The position numbers and the translations under genes were made by a program. This document shows positions 33,800-46,000 of a DNA stretch of 64,000 bases, in pieces (within the stretch, counting starts at the first letter, position 1; each line of letters opens with the position of its first letter). Under the pieces are notes generated by a model. That model saw only the letters and a program-made list of their open reading frames with translations. It was not told the origin of the DNA and made no database searches. Location of the stretch: the NCBI RefSeq assembly GCF_021869535.1, contig NW_026262659.1, forward strand, positions 10,044,001 to 10,108,000. The letters run 5' to 3'. This stretch comes from Mytilus californianus (taxonomy: Eukaryota; Mollusca; Bivalvia; Mytilida; Mytilidae).

Positions 33800-33899
33800 C
33801 TGGAAAAAAGACAAAACATTTGACAATGATCAGAATGTTGTTTTCTATATCTCAATTAACTATGTGGAATTTTATAATTTAACTGATGTGACAAAGCTT

Positions 33900-34200
33900 A
33901 TATAAAATGGTTGATTGATTGATTTGCGTTAATGTTTTATACCTCACAAGAAAAAAAAATAGCTTATATAAAACAGTTGATTGAGAGTCTGCTTTATGAC
34001 CTATAGTTGTTAATTTCTGTGTCATTTGGTTTCTTGTGGAGGGTTGTCTCATTGGCAATTATACCACATCTTCCTTATTTTTATAGAATATAATTCATGA
34101 CTAAAATCTCTTTTTTGTTGATCTTGTATTACTGATTATTTTTTCTGTTTAAAGTATCTCTCTATCTTCTCTAATTTTGCCCAAAACACAAAAAAATGTG
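33900..34200 (-). repeat. Dispersed repeat Z partial copy and spacer
   Basis: 33985-34085 carries tgacctatagttgttaattt and gttgtctcattggcaattat. The rest up to 34200 is featureless. Confidence 0.5.
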
Positions 34201-34690
34201 TAAACAAGAGAGCACACACTGAAATGTCTCGCCTGCTATACTTATCATGATTGAATTTATGTTGAAAGTCTGTAATATGAAGGATTTACTACAAGTATCA
34301 CATAATCATTATCAACTATCACTGAAAATGAGGTCAAACCTAATAACATTCTTTATGTGCCTGGTTTTTTTTGGGTTTTTTTTATTGGTTTTTCGTATAT
34401 TATTTTGTTATAAACTAGGCAGTTGGTTTTCTTGATTGAATTGTTTCACATTTTTCATGTCGAGGCCTTTTATAGCCAATTATACAGTATGATTTTTTTC
34501 TCATTGTTGACGGCCGTATGGTTGCCTATAATTGCTTACATCCACTTCATTTGAACTTTGGTGGATAGTTGTCTCATTGGCAATCAAACCACATCTCCTT
34601 ATTTTTATATCAAGGTCTGATGAACTAAGCCCGACAATTAGGTACACCTTACAACCATTCCATACACAATCTGATTAAAACACAGATACT
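34201..34690 (+). mobile_element. GAGGTCAAGGTCA-family element split by repeat Z
   Basis: Left part aacaagagagcacacactga, atgtctcgcctgct and gaaaatgaggtcaaacct (34204-34345). It resumes with aaggtctgatgaactaagcc and ggtacaccttacaaccattc (about 34610-34670). Between them is a family-Z copy (about 34360-34605) ending gttgtctcattggcaatc, so Z inserted after the pearl-like element. Confidence 0.55.
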
Positions 34691-34844
34691 GTGTCTAAGT
34701 TTGGCTTACAAGGATCTGAAATTGCTCCATTTTACTTTATGTTTTAAAGACCTTTAAAGATCCTCTGGTTTTGTTACACACCTTTATACATTTGAAGGTT
34801 GAAATTTCATTGGCGGATGTAATTATTACCAGAACAGAAAGAAT

Positions 34845-35605
34845 AAATGGGGAATGTGTCCATGGGACACAGATGATGCCCCCGCTTGCATACGTTATAA
34901 AGGGACATAACTCAAAAACTGTAAAAGTGACGCTACCCAAATTTGTACTCGATCTGAGTTTTGTGGTAATAAGCATTGTTTATAAGTTTCATAACATTTG
35001 GTTGAGGCAAACAAAATAGTTAGAGAACGGAAACGAAAAATTCAGCAATTTTTCCATTCGTGAAGGGGCATAACTCTAGAAGGGTAAAAGTGACGCCACC
35101 AAAATCAAACTTGATCTGTGTTTTGTGGTAATTAGCATTGTGCATAAGTTTCATAACATTTGGTTCAGGCAAACTAAAGTTAGAGAACAGAAACAAATAT
35201 TTCAGCAATTTTTCCATTTGTAAAGGGGCATAACTCTAGAACTGCAAAAGTGACGCCACCAAAATTCAAACTTGATTTGTGTTTTGTGGTAATAAGCATT
35301 GTGTATAAGTTTCATAACATTTGGTTGAGGCAAACTAAAGTTAGAGAACGGAAACGAAAAATTCACCAATTTTTCCATTTGTAAAGGGGCACAACTCTAG
35401 ATTGATAAAAGTGACGCCAACAAAATTCAAAAGTGATCTGTGTTTTGTGGTAATAAGCATTGTGTATAAATTTCATAACATTTGGTTGAGGCACACTAAA
35501 GTTAGAGAACAGAAACCAATTTTTGGACGTACGGACGTACGTATGTACAGACGGACAAGGGTAAAACTTAATGCCCCCTCCACTACTGGGTGTTGTCAGA
35601 TCCTT
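34845..35605 (+). mobile_element. Pearl-like element, GCCCCCGC family
   Basis: Starts gaatgtgtccatgggacaca then gatgatgcccccgcttgc. It has four tandem units of about 150-160 bp with ggggcataactctagaa, aaaagtgacgccaccaaaat, gtgttttgtggtaataagca and cataacatttggttgaggca. The tail is gacgtacggacgtacgtatg then acagacggacaagggtaaaa. It is the same family, in opposite orientation, as 43197-44245 and 48945-49200. Confidence 0.7.
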
Positions 35606-36260
35606 GTATGCACAGTTTGAACACAAAATCTGTATTTTAATCAGGTTGTTTCCATACACCAGATGTATTGGTCCTATTGCTAATTATACTTGACAAACTA
35701 ACCAAATTGCAAAAAATAAACATTATCCAATAAACCATGAAGATAGGGTCCAGGTCATATGAACCCTGCCAGATAGACATGTACGACCAACACCAAATAG
35801 TTGACCTAATTCTTATAGTATCTGATAAACATGACATAACCACAAAACTTAACATTGACCGATTAACCATGAAGATGAGGTCAATGTCATATGAACCCTG
35901 CCAGACAAACATCTATACCTTCACAATCATTCCATACACCAACTATGATTGACCTATTGCTTATAGTATCTGTATGCAGATAAACTGACAAAACCATGAA
36001 AAATTATTAATGACAAATAATCCATGAAGGTCATTGAAACCTGCAAGAAAGACATGTACACCTTTGATACAATCATTCCATACAACAAGTAAAGCAGCCC
36101 TATAATAGCTGAAAAGTAGACCAAAACACAAAAACTAAACATTGTGCAATGAACCATAAAAATGAGGTCAAGGTCAGATGAAACCTGCCAGCGGGACATG
36201 AACACCTTATAGTCATTTCATACACCCAATATAGTTTTAAAATAATAAGCATATAATAAC
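35606..36260 (+). repeat. Tandem units of the GAGGTCAAGGTCA family
   Basis: Four or five units of about 110-125 bp with accatgaagatgaggtcaat, tatgaaccctgccagacaaac and ccatacaccaactatg, as in 11074-13365, without clear ends. Confidence 0.6.
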
Positions 36261-36289
36261 ACAAAAATTAGTAGATTTTGTCTTATGCT

Positions 36290-36650
36290 GATCTGTTTTG
36301 CTATTCAAAGTTTCTGATAAGCTATTAAAGTTTTCAAGATAATAGGCAAAGATGAAAAAAATTGATAAATTTCATCATTTAAGAGCAATTAACCCAGTAA
36401 AAATTTCTCTACCAGTTTTCGAAGAAAAGGGACAGTAGGAAGATCTCAGCACTGAACAGTTTTGCTGTGTCAGATTTTTCCTAAATCTAAGATCTAAGGA
36501 GGATTTTATATAATAGACACAATTTGTATTTGCCCATTATTCTATTTGTAACGATGTCAGCTATGTTGTGTTTGCAGGCGGACGACAATGTAGGCCAATT
36601 GATGGCAAAAGCTCACATGGCCCAAAGTACAAATATACAATAATAAAATT
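36290..36650 (+). repeat. Diverged GGCTC-family unit
   Basis: Contains ctgatctgttttgctattca, caagataataggcaaagatg and a terminal gatggcaaaagctcacatgg after gcggacgac, comparable to the end of 32119-33008. Confidence 0.45.
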
Positions 36651-37917
36651 TGTTAATAAAACTAAATGATAACACACAAAAGAATTATTGAAGCAAATAT
36701 TGATATCTAAGAAAAAATTCCAATGTAGAAGTTCATATCTATCGCCATTTGGTCTTGGTGGATAGTTATCTCATTTCCAATCATACCAATTCTGACTGAT
36801 CTTTATATAATATGCCTTCTAATATTTTAACATTGAATAATTTAACACATTTCAACAATAGGTCTATTGATATTTTGTGTTGTTTTATCATCATGCTGCA
36901 ATGGTAATAAAAACTATATCATGTATATATTTGTTCATCTTTTTTTACACTGATGTATGACTATTGATATTTGCTGGTCAATGCCTTGACATTTTCCCCC
37001 AAACAAACTGTAGAAATGTTCATTTAATTGATTTTTTAAAAATAGATACAGGTCATATTACCATAAAGTGATTTGAATTCTAAATATAGTAAAGGGTATT
37101 TCCAAGTGTAGTTTACAAGGACAGTTAATTTATTCCTGACAAATTTTGTCTACTAAATGTAAAATATTGACCAGAAAACAATAAGCAGATTAAGCTCAGG
37201 TTAGTAAATACTTCTGTTGTATTATTTCTCTTTCATTTTTACCTTTTTTAATTTATTTTTTTACTATATCTAAAATTGAAAGTTGACAACCTCTCTCGAT
37301 GTCAAGTAAACAACATATAAATAGACTACAGTCATAGTATAATCCTATTCTCTTACAATTCTTAAAATTTTATTGCCAGAACCAAGATAAAGTTTTAAAG
37401 AAAATATTCTTAAATCTTCCAACCCTTTTCCTAAAACCAGCTTGTGAATTGCTGATGAGGTTATACTGATCAACAAAACACAATAATATATTAACAAATG
37501 TTACTGTTATACTTTTTAACTGAAGTTGACAAGTTTAAATTATGATTCAAAATATTGAAACTAGTTTTGTCAAAATGTAACAAAGATTTTCATATTGCTT
37601 ATAATGTCTGTCCTTCAATTTATGTAACCTTCAAACTGACCAAAATTGCTAGACACTTTTCAAAAATTTCTGTTCCATTTCAACTGGCCTCATTTTCACA
37701 GAGCAAGTTCTTCCAATTACATCTTGAATCCTTTATTACACACTTAATGGACAAAGTCATCATCTTTGCATTAATTAATTGAATTGAAGAAATATTCAAA
37801 GGTTTAAGAATGTTCATTTGTCTTAAATCTAATTCAATTGCATTGCACTTTTCAACCACTGCATATTGGATGATATAGAGTGAGAGATTCCCAAGAAGAT
37901 CCAAAATCAACAATAAC
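36651..37917. other. Spacer upstream of Gene A, no exon found
   Basis: It should contain the 5' end or promoter of Gene A if the gene starts nearby, but no convincing coding exon or CpG-rich patch was found. Only a short family-Z scrap (about 36755-36790) is recognisable. Confidence 0.35.
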
Positions 37918-38810
37918 ATATATATATATATATATATATTATTTGCTGTATACCATCTTTTCCGCAAGTTTATTGTTTTCTGTTTGGTATTGAATTAATA
38001 ATTAAGATCCATTTTGTTACATCTGGTGATCCGTTTATTTGGCAATAGCCATGGCAGTCAGCAGTGTTTAAGAACATCCATTGTTCGACCTGCTAGTCAA
38101 ATGCGTTTTGTTAAAATATTCTTTTTCACTTTTTTGGCCTTTTGGAAAATGTTGTTTGTGCTGTATTTAGACCCTCTACCAAGAAATTTCGTTTTGCATG
38201 CACATGTATAAAAATTGCGCTTTTTATCCAAGGCAATCATAGGTTTGAACGTTGTTTTCAATTTAGACTTGTTTATATTTTTTCGTTTGGGCTTGTATTA
38301 TATTTGCCTTCGGGTTTATTTAATCCGTACATTCTATTTCGACTCTTCAAAATTCAAGAGTCTATCCTAAATTGAGGTAAATTATATGGCCTTCCAAATA
38401 CCGTTTCGGTTCCTAACATCACTGAAGAGACATTAATTGTCGAAATCCGGATATGGTGTACCAATTTTTGCAACTCATGTTTGCGGTATACCATCTTTTC
38501 CGCAAGTTTATTGTTTTCTGTTTGGTATTAAATTAATAATTAAGATCCATTTTGTTACATCTGGTGATCAATTTATTTGGCAATCGCCATGGCATTCAGC
38601 AGGGTTTCAGAACACCCGTTGTTCGACCTGCTAGTCAAATGCTTTTTGTTAAAATATACTTTTTCACTTTTTTGGTCTTTTGGAAAATGTTGTTTGTGCT
38701 GTATTTAGACCCCTCTACCAAGAAATTTGTTTTGCATGCACATGTATAAAAATTGCGGTTTTTATCCAACGCAATCATAAGTTTGAACGTTGTTTTCAAT
38801 TTAGACTTGT
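37918..38810 (+). repeat. (TA)n plus two tandem copies of a 538-bp unit
   Basis: A (TA)11-12 run at about 37918-37939 is followed by copy 1 (from 37943). Copy 2 starts at about 38481. The word taccatcttttccgcaagtt is repeated 538 bp apart, and both copies continue through ttacatctggtgatc, tgttcgacctgctagtcaaa and tttgcatgcacatgtataaa. Short parallel frames (38014-38211; 38552-38749) arise from the duplication and are not taken as genes. Confidence 0.7.
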
Positions 38811-39015
38811 TTATATATATATATATATATATATATAAGAAAATTAATAAAAGATAATAACAGTTTCAATTCATCACTTTTACTAGCGCTTTCACTGCTT
38901 TTACAGATCTTCAGATAATGTGACTTGTATACATTAGTGTTATACAAAACAATTGATTGACGTTAACAATAGTATGACGTTAACAAATACAAGGGAGACT
39001 ACTAATGTCATTTAA

Positions 39016-39050
<35 letters not shown>
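38811..39050. repeat. Two (TA)n runs bounding a ~185-bp module
   Basis: TA runs at about 38813-38837 and 39021-39049 flank a segment containing cttttactagcgctttcact, gcttttacagatcttcagat and two gacgttaaca words. The reverse complement of the first part (ctgaagatctgtaaaagcag, tgaaagcgctagt) resembles the conserved 3' region of some retroelements. The class is not proven. Confidence 0.45.
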
Positions 39051-39052
<2 letters not shown>

Positions 39053-39199
39053 TGAAAAGAAATTAAGTAGAAATAAAGGAAGAACCAATACTACAAAATG
39101 TACATTAATGGACGTCCAGTCTATTATTAAAAATTAGCAGAATATAGAGATTGCATTGGGTATTCATACTTTTAAAATTTTTACTGTAGGATAAAAAGA

Positions 39200-39376
39200 G
39201 AGACTGCAGATCGAATTAACTGTATTGTTTGTTCTGTTATATTGAAGTTTTTCCTCTTTGGAGTTCAGACAGAGAAATAATGTTGTATGATTTTGTATGA
39301 TTTAATACAGAGTAGATTGTCAACCTTACTTCATTGATGGTTCTGATCTTCTGGAGACAGTTAGACCAGTTTTTAT
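39200..39376 (+). pseudogene. Two decayed relics of the Gene B HEPN first exon
   Basis: 39307-39376 aligns with 42461-42526, the start of the Gene B first coding exon, with about 14 mismatches in about 76 bp (shared words ttacttcattg, ggttctg, ctggaga/ttggaga, gaccagtttt). 39222-39275 aligns again with the same region (attgtttgttctgttatatt and ttcagacagag). Neither keeps an open frame. The second is cut off by the pearl-like element starting at 39372. Confidence 0.6.
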
Positions 39377-41308
39377 ACGACCGCAAAAATTAAAAAATTT
39401 TTCGTCGTATATTGGTATGACGTCGTCGTCGTCGTCTGGCGTCGTCCGGCGTCGTCCGAAGACACATTGGTTTTCGCACTCCAACTTTAGTTTAAGTGAA
39501 GGGATCTCCATGAAATTTTACCATAAGGTTTAATTCCACGAAAGGAAGGTTGGGATTGATTTTGGGGGTTATGGTACCAACAGTTAAGGAATTTGGGGCC
39601 AAAAAGGGGCCAAAAAGGGGCCAAAAATAAGCATTTTTGTAACTTCCAGACAATAACTTGTGTGTAAGTGTATGAATCTCTCTGACATTGTACCACAAGG
39701 TTCCATATCACAAAGGGAAAGCTGTAACTGATTTTGGGGGTAATTGCCTCAAAATTTTAGGAATTAGGGGCCAAAAAAGGGGCAAAAAACAAGCATTTTT
39801 CTAGTTTCATGACAATAACTTGTGTGTAAGTGTTTGGATATTTCTGAAATTGTACTACAAGGTTCCATATAACAAAGGGAAAGCTGGAATTGAGTTTGGG
39901 GGTAATTGCCCGAAACGTTTAGGAATTGGGGGCCAAAAAGGGGCCAAAAATAAGCATTTTTTCTAGTTTCCAGACAATAACTTGTGTTTAAGTGTATGGA
40001 TCTCTCTGAAATTGTACTGCAAGGTACCATACCACAAAGGGAAGGCTGGGATTGAGTTTGGGGGTGATGAATCATAAGGGGTTCAAAATATTTGGGGGGG
40101 GGGGGGGGATTTTTTTTTTTTCTTTTTTTTTTCTTTTTTTCCTTTTTTTTTTCTTTAAAATTTTCCATTTTAAGTTGGTTATTTCTGATTTATATTTAAA
40201 AGCAAATAATAATGATATGGTAGGAGATACACACCAAACAGGATGTGTAAATTATTATATAATAAGTATTGTGCAATAGCAAGAAATTTTCAATTGCACA
40301 GTATTGCACAATAGCAAGAAATCTTCAATTGCACAGTATTGCGCAATAGCAAGAAATCTTCAATTGCACAGTATTGCGCAATAGCAAGAAATTGTCAATT
40401 GTACAAGTATTGCGCAATAGCAAGAAATATTCAATTGCACAGTATTGTGTAAAAGAAGATACTACGTATAAATTGCTTATTTCTTGATCAATTTCAATGG
40501 GGTTTTATTCTTGAATTCTTGGGGTTCTTTAATATGCTGAATCTAACCGTGTATTAAGTTTTTGGATTTTGGGCCCCGTTTTTAAATTGGTCCACATTGA
40601 GGTCCAAAGGGTCCAAAATTTAACTTTGTTAGATTTCATCAAAAATTGAATTATTGGGGTTCTTTGATATGCCGAATCTAATCGTGTATTTAGATTCTTA
40701 ATTTTTGGTTCCGTTTTCAAATTGGTCTACATTAAGGTCCAAAGGGTCCAAAATTAAACTTAGTTTGATTTTAACAAAAATTGAATTTTTAGGATTCTTT
40801 GATATGCTGAATCTAAACACGTATTTAGATTTTTGATTATGGGCCCAGTTTTCAAGTTGGTCCAAATCGGGGTCCAAAATTAAACTTTGTTTGATTTCAA
40901 CAAAAATTGAATATATGGGGTTCTTTGATATGCTGAATCTAACCATGTATTTAGATTTTTGATTTTTGGGCCCCGTTATCAACTTTGTCCACATTGAGGT
41001 CAAAAGGGTCCAAAATTAAACTTTGTTTGATTTCATCAAAAATTGAATTCTTGGGGTTCTTTGATATGCTGAATCTAACCATGTATTTAGATTTTGGATA
41101 TTGGACCATAATAGGTAATGTCCAATTTAAAATTTTTAAGTTCTTAGACCACATTCATTCTGTGTCAGAAACCTATGCTGTGTCAAATATTTAATCACAA
41201 TCCAAATTCAGAGCTGTATCAAGCTTGAATGTTGTGTCCATACTTGCCCCAACTGTTCAGGGTTCGACCTCTGCGGTCGTATCAAGTTGCGCCCTGCGGA
41301 GCATTTTA
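39372..41308 (+). mobile_element. Pearl-like element, TACGACCGC family, full length
   Basis: Starts ttttatacgaccgcaaaaat with a hairpin, then a gacgtcgtcgtcgtcgtctg run. Four tandem units of about 145 bp follow (ggggccaaaaaggggccaaa, caataacttgtgtgtaagtg), a G/T low-complexity patch (40095-40160), a 36-bp minisatellite (40265-40450) and five units of about 130 bp (ttctttgatatgctgaatct, ggtccaaagggtccaaaatt). It ends cctctgcggtcgtatcaagt, tgcgccctgcggagca. It matches the nested element at 11464-12581 in reverse. Confidence 0.7.
40265..40450 (+). repeat. 36-bp minisatellite (TATTGCGCAATAGCAAG)
   Basis: Five units of about 36-38 bp with gtattgcgcaatagcaagaa and a tcttcaattgcaca linker. The core attgcgcaat is palindromic. 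A two-unit remnant is at 48425-48470 inside another element, linking the two. Confidence 0.85.
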
Positions 41309-41844
41309 TTAGATAGAGGCAAGAGAATAAAAGTATTTTGTAACCCTTACTGTTGGGGGCTGTAATATTACAGCCTCTACCCAAAAAACTGTTTGATGTC
41401 TACAATGGCTCTCCACACTTTTAGAGGTCAACTAACTGTATGATATGTATTTGGAAACTGATGCATGTTCCCCCAACCTAAAGCTATTTATTGTCATGTT
41501 TCTCATGTTCAAAGTGCAGTTTGAGCCTGAATACGAACTTCAAAAATTGATATCAGATAAAACTGGGTATTTTTCTGAAGGGGTTGGTTTCCCCTCAGTG
41601 TCTGGCACACCTAGTAGAAAGGCCTCAACCTTCCAAAAATAATGTAAACCAGTTGGCATATAGCTACTGATAGTGTTTATTATTGAAATACACTTCGGGA
41701 AGGAGTTCTTGTGGTTGCAGGTCAAGGTGAAGCCAAAAATCAAGAAAAATCGAAAATCACCTGATTTTGGGTGGAAATGACCTTCTTTAGACTGCCATAC
41801 CCATTTCAGTTTTACTCTGAGGTAAGACCTTTTGTGGTTAATAT
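41309..41844. other. Spacer, no gene seen
   Basis: Contains a ctgtaatattacag palindrome near 41370. A minus-strand open frame (41540-41917) runs into the repeat that follows and has no domain. Nothing else is supported. Confidence 0.4.
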
Positions 41845-42255
41845 AAAAAAGAAGATGTGGTATGATTGCCAACGAGACAACTCTCCACAAGAGACCAAAT
41901 GACACAGAAATTAACAACTATAGGTCACTGTACGGCCTTCAACAATGAGCAAAGCCCATACCGCACAGTCAGCTATAAAAGGCCCCGAAATGACAATGTA
42001 AAACAATTCAAATGAGAAAACTAATGGCCTAACTTATATACAAAAAATGAACGAAAAACAAATATGCAACACATAAACAAACGACAACCACTTAATTACA
42101 GGCTCCTGACTTGGGACAGGCACATACATACAGAATGTGGCGGGGTTAAACATGTTAGCGGGATCCCAACCCTCCCCTATGTTGTTGTACTTGTACATAT
42201 GTTCACTGACATCCACTCTACATGCAGACTACAGTGGGATACATCTATCAGCATC
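41845..42255 (-). repeat. Dispersed repeat Z, reverse copy
   Basis: Reads gtggtatgattgccaacgag, acaactctccacaagagacc, ggccttcaacaatgagcaaa, then ctcctgacttgggacaggca and ggcggggttaaacatgttag. It is the most complete reverse copy and lies 200 bp upstream of Gene B exon 1. Confidence 0.7.
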
Positions 42256-42450
42256 CAGGTCAAGAAATAGGACGAAAAATGGTCTATATTGATGCCTTTC
42301 GCCCCAGGTGACCCACCCCAACCTCACCCCTTGATCCCATATTTTAGCATTATTAGCATCAACATACTTTTACAAATAAATTAAAATTATACTTTTTCTG
42401 AAAAGAATACAGCATGGTAAGAGTTAAATTTTTATTTTTTTCCCTGTAGA

Positions 42451-43083
42451 ATGGACAGAGAGGACCGTAAACGTTACTTCATTGTTGGTTCTGTTATATT
42501 GGAGATCGTTACACCAGTTTTCAGACAGAGGCTAGAGAAAGACTACAAAAGTAAAGGATTAGGAAGTCTACAGGATTTCATCAACAGTAAACCTGTCATA
42601 CACATCCTGTTTCACCTCCGCCATAAAAATATACAATGTTGTGTTGACAGCGCCAACTGTGTAAATCATGGTCCACTTCCTCTCAACTACAGCCAATGGG
42701 ACCTATTGTATATAGAAACTCCAACACCAGGTTTCCACCACTGTTTTTGCAAGTATTCAGCCAAAGCTACTATCACACTGGATGACCTTGACATTACCTT
42801 GACAAGTCTGATTTTGATGAATTGCTGCAATCTATCACCAAATGAGCTTTCATTGATTTCTGATCTGCGGCAGTTTAAGAATAATTACCTTAGCCACAAC
42901 ACAAAAGGTGCAATCACTCAAGCCGAGTACACAACACTATTTGGAGATCTTACAACATATGTCCTTCAACTTGACCCCAGTAAACAAGATGACTTCATTA
43001 GGATACAGAACAGATCATTGGATGATTCACTGTGCAACAAATATGTTGTTTTTCTTCTGGAAATCCACCAGAAGCTTGAAGAG
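42451..43083 (+). CDS. Gene B exon 1: HEPN domain
   Basis: The acceptor ttttttccctgtag ends one base before the ATG. The donor gtatat at 43084 is the start of a (TA)n microsatellite. It encodes 211 residues: MDREDRKRYFIVGSVILEIV, a region with Cys63/Cys64/Cys70/His73 and HHCFC (96-100) that may bind metal, then a helical half with QFKNNYLSHN (141-150). In catalytic HEPN domains the motif is Arg-x(4-6)-His, usually RNxxxxH. Here the Arg position is Lys143 with Asn144 and His149 kept. Confidence 0.9.
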
Positions 43084-46000
43084 GTATATATATATATATA
43101 TATCATAAAAACCTATTTAATATTGTTTTTGGCTGTACAGTTTCCAGGGTGTTTCTCAAAGATTTTTTTATATCAAATTTTAATTCTTGAATTATTTTTA
43201 TGTCCCCGCCGTAGCGTAGGGGGCATTAAGTTTTACCCTTGTCCATCTGTACGTCCCGAAATTCTCCAACTTTAGTTTGCCTCAAATAAATGTTATGAAA
43301 CTTATACACAATGCTTATTACCACAAAACACAGATCAAGTTTGAATTTTGGTGGCTTCACTTTTACCCTTCTAGAGTTATACCCCTTTTAAAATGGTAAA
43401 ACAATTTCTGTATTTTTTTGTTTCCATTCTCTAACTTTAGTTTGCTTCAACCAAATGTTATGAATTTTATACACAATGTTAATTACTACAAAACACAGAT
43501 CAAGTTAGAATTTTTGTGGTGTCACTTTTAGTTATGCCCTTTACAAATGAAAAACTTCTGAATATTTCGTTTAAGTTCTCTAACTTAAGTTTGTCTCAAC
43601 CAAATGTTATGAAACTTAAACAAATTGTGACAATGTTATTACCACAAAACTCAGTTCAAGTACGAATATCAGTAGCGTCACTTTTACCGTTCTTGAGCTA
43701 TGTCCCTTTATAACCTTATATGCAAGCAGGGGCATCCCATGGACACATTCCCCATTTATTTTTATTATTCTGAACAACATAATATTATCCATTCAACAAA
43801 TCTTACTTGTTACAAATCTCAACAAGAGTCCAAGATTATTTTGATTTACCTGTTACACTTCTTACATTTATTAACACTTTTCTAGACTGATTTAACAAAT
43901 TTCAGGAAGTTATAATTTGTAGTTCCCTAGTAAAATGTAACAAAAATTTTATACATGGCCATTATTTTTTCTCTTTATGCAGCTAGTACCAAAAATATGA
44001 CTAAGTCCAACTACCTGTCATTTTCAGAATATTTGAAAAAATCAAAATCCTGTGGCCATGCACACCTTCATTATGTGTATAAACATCCTACAAAATATTA
44101 AAGTTGTACCTCCAAAACTGTAGGAGGAGATAGCCAGACAAACAAGGTATCCTAATCCGGACAGATGGACAGACGGACGAATGAACGGACGGACAGGGGT
44201 AAATTAATATGCCCCCGACATTTTGTCGCGGGGGCATATAAAAATACCCAACTCCAAGATAAATTCAAAAAGGGGAAGTCAATAAAAACTGACAAATGAA
44301 TCGAGTGAAAAACAACTGTCATATTCCTGATTTACTACATGCATTTTTCGAAGAAAATGGTGGGTTACACCTGGTTTTTTAGCTAGCTTAACCTCCCACT
44401 TGACTTGGATGACAGTTGTTTATGGTTACGTTATATTGACAAAATTAGGTGAGCAACCCAAACAGACATAATAGGTTAATGTGACAATAATTGGGATGCT
44501 ATGTAAATGCAATGAAAATTTCATACATGAGTTTTATGTTTAGAATTTATAAGTATTTGGCAGGAAGTTGTAGAGCCATTTATCTGAAACTGTGTCACAT
44601 GGTAAAGTTGGTTCATGTGTAGCCAGAAACAAAATCTGGAAGCTCTAATTTGTAATTCCTGAGAAAAATGGGACAGAAATTTCATGGAGAGACTGACTTA
44701 AAAACATACGGATGGATAGACATACAGAAATACAGACATGAAGAGATGCAGACAAACGAAAGGACAAAGAGGGGCAAAACAGTACCCATCAACTGAGTAG
44801 TGGTTTACAGATTCTGGACAACTGTTTGATTCAGAATGACAGGACAAAATAACAGACAAGGATAACACTATATATAAACCTTAAAATGAGAGAAAATATT
44901 TTCTTAATTCAGATTGACACCAGAATACAAAACATAGGGGCAACTACTGCAGACATTCATTCAACTTCAACAGAAATACTGAGTACAATGAACATCAACA
45001 ATGCTGAGTTAAAGGCTAAACTAGAGGTATGTACAATTGATAACAGCAATCATTACAGATAAAGTTATTATAAAATAATAATTATGAGCACAGGGAGCAG
45101 GTTAGTGTTTGTATTTCAGCCAATGAGAATTTAACAGTTAAAAATTATTTAAACAGTACTCTTTTGGAGAGGGTTGGACGCCAACAAACATGTTTCACAT
45201 CTCCACATTCTGTATGTGTCTGTCCCAAGTCAAGAGCCTGCAATTCAGAAGCTGTCATTTGTTGCTGTATATCAAATTTGTTTTTCGTTTATTGTTTTGT
45301 ACATAAATCAGGCTGTTATTTTTCTCGTTTTAATATTGTTTTATATTTGTCTCATAATAAACTTTTAAAGCTTGCTATGCAGCATGGATTTTGTTTTGTT
45401 CAATATTGAAGGCCAGTTGGTGACATATAGCTGCCAATTTCTTAAGTGCTGGGAATCTAAAATTATAATTTTTGGCTACCCCAAAATCTTTTTAAAATAT
45501 ACAAAGATGTAACGAAATTGCCAATAAGACAACTTTCCAGCAGAGAACAAATGATGTAGAAGTAAATTTTTGTAGGGCTTGTAATGCTGATCACTTAAAA
45601 TTGCTATTAACTGTTTCTGCTTTAATATCTGTTAAAATTTTCAGAATAGTTGGCAAAAGCCGGATAAATTGTCATTAAATGGCAATAACTCCTGTAGGAG
45701 TCATCTGACAATTTTCATGAAATTGGAAGAGGTTCAATGTTGACATTCTAAGCAAATTTTCACCCTTTTTATATACATTGTATCATGATTTTCAAGATAT
45801 AAGACAATAAATGTGTTTTGCCTTATTTTTTTATTTTTCTTTAGTTATGGCAGAAATTTCTATTACCTGACTGAATACAATAACACAATCATTATGCAGG
45901 ATACCATAAGGATCATTCATCCAAATTTGGTTAAAATTGGTAAAGGTGTTTCGGAGGAAAAGATCTTTGATAAAGTATACAATGGACACGAAAAATAAGT

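Noticed and set aside
37680..38749. Short parallel frames around 38.0 and 38.5 kb
   Set aside because: They are two copies of the same non-coding 538-bp tandem unit; one is diverged by frame-disturbing changes.
40265..40450. CRISPR-like array
   Set aside because: The spacers are themselves repeated, the context is a eukaryotic mobile element, and there are no cas genes; it is a minisatellite.
41540..41917. 125-residue minus-strand frame
   Set aside because: Runs from unassigned spacer into dispersed repeat Z; no domain recognised.
42908..43108. Overlapping frame inside the HEPN exon
   Set aside because: A shadow frame; the HEPN frame has recognisable domain sequence and correct splice phase.
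43084..43275. Extension of the Gene B exon 1 frame beyond the TA repeat
   Set aside because: It runs into a pearl-like element, and the downstream exon joins in phase from the donor at 43084.
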